Origin: Candidatus Diapherotrites archaeon | Lineage (GTDB): Archaea; Iainarchaeota; Iainarchaeia; Iainarchaeales; 1-14-0-10-31-34 | Direction of reading: 5' to 3' | DNA length: 64,000 nucleotides | Assembly: GCA_040755695.1 (NCBI GenBank) | Contig: JBFMAK010000001.1 | Location: 192,637-256,636 of the forward strand | Shown here: piece by piece, positions 58,716 to 64,000 of the stretch | How positions within the stretch are numbered: the first letter of the stretch is position 1 | How the letters are laid out: each line of letters opens with the position of its first letter | Position numbers and translations under genes: made by a program | The notes under the pieces: generated by a model | What the model was told of the DNA's origin: nothing | The model's input: only the letters and a program-made list of their open reading frames with translations | Database searches by the model: none

Positions 58716-59018
58716 ATGAAAAATAATTCTGGCATCACAGAAAATTGCTTTGGCCTCAAAGAAAGGGAATTAATGCTTTACGACCTAATACTGAAGAATT
58801 GGCCTACTACTGCAATTGAACTGGCTGCCCACTGCAATGAAAGCATTGCCTCCAGGCACGAGAAAAAGAAGGCTTCAAGCAAATACTCTTACTACCTCAA
58901 GAAATTGATTGACAAGCAGTTGATTCTTTCAAAGCGCTCTGGCCACACATTAATTGTATGGCCTCTGGTAGTAGAAAAATACAAGGTAATTCACAGCATC
59001 TTAAATGAGAGAAAGTGA
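58716..59018 (+). CDS. Winged-helix transcription regulator
   Basis: 100 residues. A winged helix covers about 12-90: KERELMLYDLILKNWPTTAI, the recognition part SSKYSYYLKKLIDKQLI and a wing LSKRSGHTLIVWPL. The transcript is probably leaderless (TATA-like box 29 bases before the ATG). V4R gene follows 6 bases after its stop. A pair of palindromic sites around its start suggests autoregulation. Confidence 0.75.
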   Translation: MKNNSGITENCFGLKERELMLYDLILKNWPTTAIELAAHCNESIASRHEKKKASSKYSYYLKKLIDKQLILSKRSGHTLIVWPLVVEKYKVIHSILNERK

Positions 59019-59024
59019 TGTTTA

Positions 59025-59591
59025 ATGCTTAACCCCTATTACGATAAATTCATTTTTGTAGGCGAAATAAAATTCGTGAACAACAATTTTTCTCTCATGG
59101 AAATTCCTTTTACCATAATCCCTAACAGCATTCTCTCTGCCTTGAGCTCCACAGAAAACGAGGCCCTAAACAAGAAGATTTATTACTCTGCCAAGAAAAT
59201 CGTGAAAGAATCCTTGGTAAACGAATTCAATTTGAGGCCCAAGCTTGAAGGCAAAAACATTGCCTTATTCATGCATGACTTCCTCTCCAATTCAGGCTTT
59301 GGTCTCATAAAAGATGTTCAGGTTGACGAAAAAAACCTTAGGGCCATCCTGATTGTCTCAAACAGCGCTGTTGCAATGCAGTTGAAAGGAAAAATTTCAG
59401 AGCCCTGCTGCCATCTACTGCGCGGGATCCTGGCAGGAGCGTACAGCAATGCCTTCAATGCTGAATTGGACTGCCTTGAACTTCACTGCGCTTCCCAGAA
59501 CAGCAGTGAATGCGAGTTCATCGTGAACAAGAACAGCTCCTTTGACTTCGGCAAAGAAAACACAAGAAAACAATTAGACCCTGAAATATAA
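59025..59591 (+). CDS. V4R-like ligand-sensing domain protein
   Basis: 188 residues. The C-terminal part has the V4R pattern: ISEPCCHLLRGILAGAYSNA and LDCLELHCASQNSSECEFIV, with clustered Cys that may bind metal or a small ligand. It forms a two-gene unit with the HTH gene, as a sensor beside a regulator. Ligand unknown. Confidence 0.72.
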   Translation: MLNPYYDKFIFVGEIKFVNNNFSLMEIPFTIIPNSILSALSSTENEALNKKIYYSAKKIVKESLVNEFNLRPKLEGKNIALFMHDFLSNSGFGLIKDVQVDEKNLRAILIVSNSAVAMQLKGKISEPCCHLLRGILAGAYSNAFNAELDCLELHCASQNSSECEFIVNKNSSFDFGKENTRKQLDPEI

Positions 59592-59648
59592 GTGTAACTA
59601 TTATTGTTACACTTTTAACGTAAAGTGATACTATTATTGTATCACTTT
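59591..59648 (+). repeat. Two paralogous hairpins with identical loops and compensatory stem changes
   Basis: AGTGTAAC (59591-59598) pairs with GTTACACT (59606-59613), loop TATTATT. AAAGTGATAC (59622-59631) pairs with GTATCACTTT (59639-59648), loop TATTATT. The stems differ at TA versus AT, and both arms changed together. A third small stem, TTGGCA with TGCCAA, lies at 59710-59724. The rest of the 185-base gap before L44e holds no gene that I can support. Confidence 0.8.
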
Positions 59649-59776
59649 AGAAAGGTTTATATCAATCAAAGATTATCCAGGCCCCTGACTAATACAATAA
59701 AAAGTCGTATTGGCAAACTGCCAAAAGCCCCATTAATTTTAACCAGTTATCATCATACGGGAATATAGGCAATGAT

Positions 59777-60055
59777 TTAGGTTAATTCCACTTTTTTCAT
59801 TCTCTTGGGAATGACAAAAGGAATCTTTTTTTTGCAGACCAGGCATTCTGCCATGAATGCTGCCTTCTTGTTCTGCTTTTTCACTATTAAAGGGAACTTT
59901 GCTTTTCCGCCGTAGCCTTGCTTGTGCTTTTTCTTGAACCTTCTTGTCCCGAAAGCAAGCGACCTGGCCTTGCCTGTCTTGAATGCCTTCAGCTTGTGCA
60001 CTGTATGCTTCCTGCACTTCCTGCAGTAGACCTTTATTTCCTTAGGCAAATTCAT
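59777..60055 (-). CDS. rpl44e: Ribosomal protein L44e
   Basis: 92 residues, normal length for eL42. YCRKCRKHTVHKLKAFKTGK at the start, GYGGKAKFPLIVKKQNKKAA and the second zinc pair ECLVCKKK are diagnostic; the zinc is bound by CRKC and CLVC. S27e, its frequent partner, does not follow here. Confidence 0.96.
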   Translation of the reverse strand: MNLPKEIKVYCRKCRKHTVHKLKAFKTGKARSLAFGTRRFKKKHKQGYGGKAKFPLIVKKQNKKAAFMAECLVCKKKIPFVIPKRMKKVELT

Positions 60056-60105
60056 TCAATTTCACTCAATACTTTCTGCAAAGAAAACAATTTAAATAAG
60101 TGCTT

Positions 60106-60586
60106 TCATCTCTTAATGTTCTTCAATTTCGCGTACCATTCTTCTGTGCTCGACTTGTCAATCAATTCCAAAAACAGTTTGGCATTTTTTGTTTTGACGC
60201 ATTTCTTTGAATTCTCTCCCGTATCCTTCCAGGATTTTCTTTAATTCAATTCCAATTTCTCTTGGAACAGAATCAAGCTGTTCTTTCAATGCTTTCTCTT
60301 CAAACTTCTTTGCGTCAACGTATCTCTGCATTAATTTATGGGAATCATTGACCCTGCATTCAGGCATTTCATGGAACAATGAAATCAAAGCGCATTTTTG
60401 TGCGTCAGCCTTTTCCATTAAACCCAAAACATAAGAAACTGCAGCAGTCCTCCAGGCATGCTCTGCAACGCTCTCAGGATTCTTTACCCCTGCAAGCCAC
60501 CAGCCGCTCCTTGCAACCCTCTTCAATTGCCCTAATTCGTAAAAGAAGTTCAGCAATTTCCCTAAATCTTTTTTTTTTGCCATCAA
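60106..60586 (-). pseudogene. HD-domain hydrolase (YfbR/HDDC2-like), frameshifted with internal deletion
   Basis: The main frame (60158-60586, 142 codons) has family blocks LGKLLNFFYELGQLKRV, SGWWLAGVKNPESVAEHAWR and LFHEMPECRVNDSHKL, then loses similarity after LEGYGREFKE. In another frame (60106 to about 60215) the sequence continues VKTKNAKLFLELIDKSS..EEWYAKLK, which is the family C-terminus. About 35-40 residues, including the last metal-binding Asp, are missing between. As it stands the HD active site is incomplete. Confidence 0.65.
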
Positions 60587-60657
60587 TTTTCACACTAAAA
60601 TTTTTCAGATAAATAATTTAAAAAATGAAATGTATTAAAAAATTATTAGGGCATAAC

Positions 60658-60867
60658 ATGGATAAAATAATACTTTACTACAATAAAGAAACAGACGTTC
60701 TGGATTTGTCTTCAGGAAAGCCAAAGAAAGCATTATGCGAGGAAACAGAAGACGACCTAATAATAAGGAAGGACCCCAAAACAAAGAAAATAATTGGATT
60801 TACTGTGCTAAACTTTCAGAAAAGATTTGAAAACTCAAGAGAAAAAATCACCCTAAAATTTTTTTGA
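60658..60867 (+). CDS. DUF2283 protein
   Basis: 69 residues from the ATG at 60658. IILYYNKETDVLDLSSGKPK, EETEDDLIIRKDPKTKKIIG and FTVLNFQKRF match small DUF2283 proteins, which often sit in possible toxin-antitoxin or stress pairs. No partner is recognised next to it. Confidence 0.75.
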   Translation: MDKIILYYNKETDVLDLSSGKPKKALCEETEDDLIIRKDPKTKKIIGFTVLNFQKRFENSREKITLKFF

Positions 60868-60879
60868 GTTTAATTATGA

Positions 60880-61011
60880 TTAATGCTTAATCTTTGCAGG
60901 ATTATATTTCCTTATTTTTTCCAAAATTTTATCAAAATTTTCGGGCAGGAAGCTACCTGTCTTGTCCCGCACGTCAGCACTTTTCTTTGCAATAACAATA
61001 TTTTTTTTCAT
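60880..61011 (-). CDS. Very small protein, unknown
   Basis: 43 residues: MKKNIVIAKKSADVRDKTGS, LPENFDKILEKIRKYNPAKI. The codon use and charge pattern look coding. It starts 23 bases downstream of the prenyl synthase stop, same strand. It may be a degraded or regulatory frame. Confidence 0.4.
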   Translation of the reverse strand: MKKNIVIAKKSADVRDKTGSFLPENFDKILEKIRKYNPAKIKH

Positions 61012-61033
61012 ATTGACCCAACCATACTTACAA

Positions 61034-62104
61034 TCAAACCTTTCTCTTTATTGCGAATTCAGCGAACTCTCTGAGCCTTTCTTTTGCTTTGCCTTCAGGC
61101 AGGATTCCTTTTATTTCAGCCCAGCTTTTCTGCACTAATTCCTCTGCCTTCTTTCTCGCGTAATCTATTGCCTTATACTTCTCCATTAATTCTATTGCTT
61201 CAATTATTGTTTTTTTGTCTGAGGGATGAGAATTCAGGATTTCCACCAATCTTTTTCTTTCTTTCTCATTCGCTTTGCTTAAAGTATACAACACCATTAA
61301 AGTCCTCTTTCCCTCGTGGATGTCTTCCCCTATTCCCTTCCCTTTCTGGAATTCTTCTCCAGTCAAATTAAGAACGTCATCTTGTATCTGGAATACTACT
61401 CCAATTGATTCCCCGAACCTTCCAATCTTTTCAGTCTGCTCTTTTCCTGCATCTGCAAGTATTGCCCCAAGCTTTGCCGAAAGCCTTGCAAGCGTTCCAG
61501 TCTTGAAAGCGCACATCTGCAAGTACTGCCCTTCACTAATGCCCTCTTTTTTTCCTTGATGCCAGTAAATGTCTGTTGCCTGACCAAAAGACAATTTCAG
61601 CAATTCAATTGCGTACAAGTCATAAATTTTAGTTCTTTTCTCGTAACTCAATTTCATTAAATTCTTGTAAAGCAGAATTAATGGGAGAAAATACAAGGTG
61701 TTTCCAGCATTAATTGCAATGTCTATTCCGAAAATCTTGTGCGTGCACGGCTTTCCTCTCCTTAATTCTGAGTCATCTTCGATGTCGTCAACCATAATGC
61801 TTCCATTATGGGCGAATTCAGGCAACAACACAAAAGGCATTATCTTTTCTGCGCTTTTGCCGCTCAATGCCTCGTACACCATTAACATTAAGGAGGGCCT
61901 CCATCTCTTTCCTCCCCTGTCCAGAAAATCCCATATTGGCTCGCTTAAAGCCCTTGTTAATGTTTCCGTGTCATAGGAAAAAGAGGGCTTTCCTGCTGCC
62001 ATCTTAATCCATTTTCCAGTAATTTTTCTGGGAAAAAACCTCTCAATCTCCTTATTAATCTTTCCAGTATTCTCCTTCAAGTATTCCTCAATACTCTCCT
62101 TCAA
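61034..62104 (-). CDS. Polyprenyl (geranylgeranyl/farnesyl) diphosphate synthase
   Basis: 356 residues. Extends allylic diphosphates for archaeal lipids. First Asp-rich motif DDIEDDSELRRGKP, second VFQIQDDVLNLTG; GGKRWRPSLMLMVYEAL opens the fold. Chain length cannot be set from sequence alone. TATA-like box at 62129-62138 places transcription start within a few bases of the ATG. Confidence 0.94.
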   Translation of the reverse strand: MKESIEEYLKENTGKINKEIERFFPRKITGKWIKMAAGKPSFSYDTETLTRALSEPIWDFLDRGGKRWRPSLMLMVYEALSGKSAEKIMPFVLLPEFAHNGSIMVDDIEDDSELRRGKPCTHKIFGIDIAINAGNTLYFLPLILLYKNLMKLSYEKRTKIYDLYAIELLKLSFGQATDIYWHQGKKEGISEGQYLQMCAFKTGTLARLSAKLGAILADAGKEQTEKIGRFGESIGVVFQIQDDVLNLTGEEFQKGKGIGEDIHEGKRTLMVLYTLSKANEKERKRLVEILNSHPSDKKTIIEAIELMEKYKAIDYARKKAEELVQKSWAEIKGILPEGKAKERLREFAEFAIKRKV

Positions 62105-62128
62105 TTGATTTCCCCCGCTTTATTACAG

Positions 62129-62138
62129 CTTATATAGT
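62129..62138 (-). promoter_or_regulatory. TATA-like box for the prenyl synthase gene
   Basis: ACTATATAAG on the minus strand, centred 30 bases before the ATG at 62104. A TTTTTAAATTA at 62151-62161 is a candidate TATA box for the divergent KaiC-like gene. Confidence 0.55.
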
Positions 62139-62206
62139 TTAAAACAAAAGTTTTTAAATTAAAACAGCATTAATAAATAACTGAATTGAGTTTGAAGGTG
62201 AATTAA

Positions 62207-62965
62207 TTGATTGAAAGGGTTAAGACTGGAATTGATGGCTTAGATAAGGCATTAAATGGGGGCATTCCTGCACGAAACCTCGTGCTTATTTCAGGGGGAG
62301 CAGGAACAGGAAAAAGCACTTTATGCATGCAGTTTCTCTATAACGGAGCAAAAAAGTTCGGGGAGAAAGGACTTTACGTTTCAACAGAACAAAGAGAGCA
62401 AGACCTTAGAAAGCAGGCAGAACAGTACGGCTGGAATTTAATGGAATTAGAAGAAAAAGGCCTGCTGAAGATTGTATTCATTGATATAGTGAAGGAAAAT
62501 CATTTCCTTGAAAGGCTTAGGGAAGCAATAAAACTCTTCAGGCCTAAAAGACTCATCATTGACTCACTGAGCACGCTTGCAGACTACACCGCAGTAACAG
62601 ACTACTCCAAGAAGTCCTGGACTTTCGCTCAAATCCAGTCAGAAATCATTCCCACAGCAGTAACAGAAAACATCATGACAAAAAAAATTCTTGTGGCACT
62701 AATATCAGAATTAAAAGAGTTCGACAGCACTGTCCTCCTCACTTCTGAATTGCCTGAAGGCACAAATGATTTAAGCGCTGACAAAATAAGTGAATTTATT
62801 ACGGATGGGATAATAGTCCTGTATCATACCAATATTGGGGGGGAAGCTTTCGGCAACATTCAAATAAGAAAAATGAGATACACTTCTCACAGCCACGCAT
62901 TATATAACTTATTAATAACCCAGCACGGAATTGAAATTGGTGAAGAAACAACTGTTATGAAATAA
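62207..62965 (+). CDS. KaiC-like RecA-fold ATPase
   Basis: 252 residues, single KaiC domain. TGIDGLDKALNGGIPARNLV, Walker A SGGAGTGKSTL near 28-38, FLYNGAKKFGEKGLYVSTEQ and Walker B RLIIDSLSTL are typical. TTG at 62207 follows GAAGGTG by about 7 bases. Archaeal KaiC-like proteins are often signalling partners; a V4R gene follows 19 bases after its stop. Confidence 0.9.
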   Translation: MIERVKTGIDGLDKALNGGIPARNLVLISGGAGTGKSTLCMQFLYNGAKKFGEKGLYVSTEQREQDLRKQAEQYGWNLMELEEKGLLKIVFIDIVKENHFLERLREAIKLFRPKRLIIDSLSTLADYTAVTDYSKKSWTFAQIQSEIIPTAVTENIMTKKILVALISELKEFDSTVLLTSELPEGTNDLSADKISEFITDGIIVLYHTNIGGEAFGNIQIRKMRYTSHSHALYNLLITQHGIEIGEETTVMK

Positions 62966-62984
62966 GGGTGATTTTTGAGTGGTA

Positions 62985-63647
62985 ATGGGTTTATTAGCAA
63001 AATTGCTAATGACAAAACAACTTCGCTTTGAAGATGGAGTTATAAGCCTAAAAGATATTAATCTTACATTATTACCTTCTTTTTTTATAGCAGAACTCAC
63101 AAAATATTATAAAAAAGAAAATAATATGTCAAAATTTTATTTTATCTCATGGTATTGGGGTTATGTTCTTGTAAGAACAGTTAAAGAAAGATTTAAGCTT
63201 GACACCCCAGATCATGTGTATTCTCTTGGAATGGATTTAGGGGAAGCGATGGGGTTAGGTTTGTATAAAACACACGATTATTTTCCAGGGAGGTACACTC
63301 ATTTTGTGATTAAAACTAATCCTATTTTAAAATACTTTAAAAACGAAAAAATAGATGTGCCTATTGATTATTTTGTATCGGGGGCGATGGCAGGAGGGGG
63401 ATGTTTAGTTCATAACAGTGTTTGCCAAAATGTTGAAACCAAGTGTATGCATAAAGGAGATGCTGAATGTGATTTTTTGACTGGAACAGAAAAAGAATTA
63501 AAAGACAGGGGTTTATGGGATACTGCTGTTAAAAGATATGATTTGGATAAATATTATCCTTTGCAGAAAGAGATTTTTAATAATTATAATGAAGCAAATG
63601 AGGTCCAGCTTTTAGATTCAATTATTAATAAAATAGACTCTATTTAG
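62985..63647 (+). CDS. V4R-domain protein
   Basis: About 220 residues from the ATG at 62985; a GTG at 62979 is possible. The middle SKFYFISWYWGYVLVRTVKE and LGMDLGEAMGLGLYKTHDYF open the V4R fold; CLVHNSVCQNVETKCMHKGD and AECDFLTGT give four Cys of a likely metal site. Codon use is more A+T-rich than its neighbours, so it may be a recent arrival. Probably the sensor partner of the KaiC-like ATPase. Confidence 0.78.
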   Translation: MGLLAKLLMTKQLRFEDGVISLKDINLTLLPSFFIAELTKYYKKENNMSKFYFISWYWGYVLVRTVKERFKLDTPDHVYSLGMDLGEAMGLGLYKTHDYFPGRYTHFVIKTNPILKYFKNEKIDVPIDYFVSGAMAGGGCLVHNSVCQNVETKCMHKGDAECDFLTGTEKELKDRGLWDTAVKRYDLDKYYPLQKEIFNNYNEANEVQLLDSIINKIDSI

Positions 63648-64000
63648 CCTCTAATGCTTTTTAGCAAAGATGAAACTTTTGAATGTTCTTCTTCAATCAT
63701 TTTCTTGAAATTATTTATTGCTTCAATATTCTTTTGTTCATTAATCTTTTTTGATTTTTCTACGTAAAGATCAATAATTTTATTTAAATAATTATGGGCA
63801 TTTCCCTTTTCAATTAATAATATTATTGCTGTTTCAATACCATTTTGCTTATCATGTTCAAGGTCATCAATATCTTTTTTTATGAGGTTTACTGCTCTAA
63901 ATATTCTTGCTATTTTTACTATTTTATTGATATTTTTTTTATTTTCTTTTAAAACTATAAAAGGAATTTGCGCATATATATCCATATCTAAACTTCTGCA
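63644..64000 (-). CDS. Partial protein, possibly isoprenoid-synthase-related
   Basis: The frame is open to the window edge, so the ATG at 63985 is probably internal. 119 visible codons form the C-terminus, all helical. AVNLIKKDIDDLEHDKQNGI recalls the second Asp-rich helix of squalene/phytoene-type synthases, but this is only a pattern match. It overlaps the end of the V4R gene by 4 bases, tail to tail. Confidence 0.5.
   Translation of the reverse strand, partial: CRSLDMDIYAQIPFIVLKENKKNINKIVKIARIFRAVNLIKKDIDDLEHDKQNGIETAIILLIEKGNAHNYLNKIIDLYVEKSKKINEQKNIEAINNFKKMIEEEHSKVSSLLKSIRG

Noticed and set aside
59740-59760. Possible C/D box guide RNA (ATGATGA on the minus strand)
   Set aside because: No matching D box at the right distance and no D'/C' pair.
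59739-60017. Second frame over the L44e gene
   Set aside because: Same strand, different frame; L44e is certain and fills this stretch.

Overview
The window is archaeal. It encodes aIF1A, aIF2-beta, aIF5A, topoisomerase VI, MCM, the exosome, RNase P proteins, a proteasome alpha subunit, Pcc1, prefoldin, LSm, RpoP and the archaeal-only ribosomal proteins L10e, L15e, L37Ae and L44e. It is A+T-rich and tightly packed, with no intergenic gap over 200 bases. It uses many TTG or GTG starts, mixed leaderless and Shine-Dalgarno (SD) initiation, and Lys/Glu-rich tails on several proteins. With a bacterial-type MetRS and a fermentative enzyme set (ADP-forming acetyl-CoA synthetase, pyruvate:ferredoxin oxidoreductase, PEP synthase), this fits a DPANN-type archaeon. 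That placement is inference; there is no rRNA here to test it.

Layout. 1-4.3 kb: PEP synthase cut by an intein and by the window edge, a THUMP RNA methyltransferase, L10e, glutaredoxin. 4.4-4.7 kb: a chain of hairpins and a tRNA-Cys(GCA) with a 194-nt hairpin-rich intron. 4.8-7.5 kb: a small membrane protein, a ThiI-like protein with a decayed PP-loop, a basic protein, Mre11. 7.5-12.1 kb (minus): acetyl-CoA synthetase alpha, CutA and a porCDAB operon. 12.2-13.6 kb: ZIP transporter and SdpI-like protein. 13.7-23.8 kb (minus): aIF2-beta, DUF424, aIF1A, Rio1, a KH protein, then Top6B with two inteins and Top6A with one. 23.9-31.1 kb: VTT protein, basic protein, an AbiEi/AbiEii pair, a presenilin-like protease, MCM with an intein. 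31.3-36.5 kb: a large Cys-rich surface protein and MarC. 36.7-45.6 kb: MetRS, a truncated DUF84 gene, aIF5A, NYN protein, a DUF2226-roadblock-MinD-LSm cluster, tRNA-Ala, a coiled-coil protein, tRNA-Val, a tRNA thiolase, L15e.

45.8-53.7 kb is the archaeal exosome/proteasome superoperon: Rpp30, Pop5, PsmA, SBDS, Rrp4, Rrp41, Rrp42, L37Ae, RpoP, Brix, Pcc1, prefoldin beta, DHH protein. 53.7-58.6 kb holds small membrane proteins, a hairpin-led MBL hydrolase, a membrane S16 protease, an HTH protein and a PHP protein. 58.7-64 kb holds an HTH-V4R pair, L44e, a broken HD-domain gene, a DUF2283 protein, a prenyl diphosphate synthase, a KaiC-V4R pair and an edge-truncated gene.

What stands out: five inteins in 64 kb, all in catalytic or nucleotide-binding motifs, three of them in one topoisomerase; the tRNA-Cys intron and recurring intergenic hairpin chains, including one pair with compensatory changes and one that pairs a start codon; a two-site candidate operator beside an HTH-V4R module; and several genes caught in decay (ThiI PP-loop, DUF84 NTPase, HD hydrolase).
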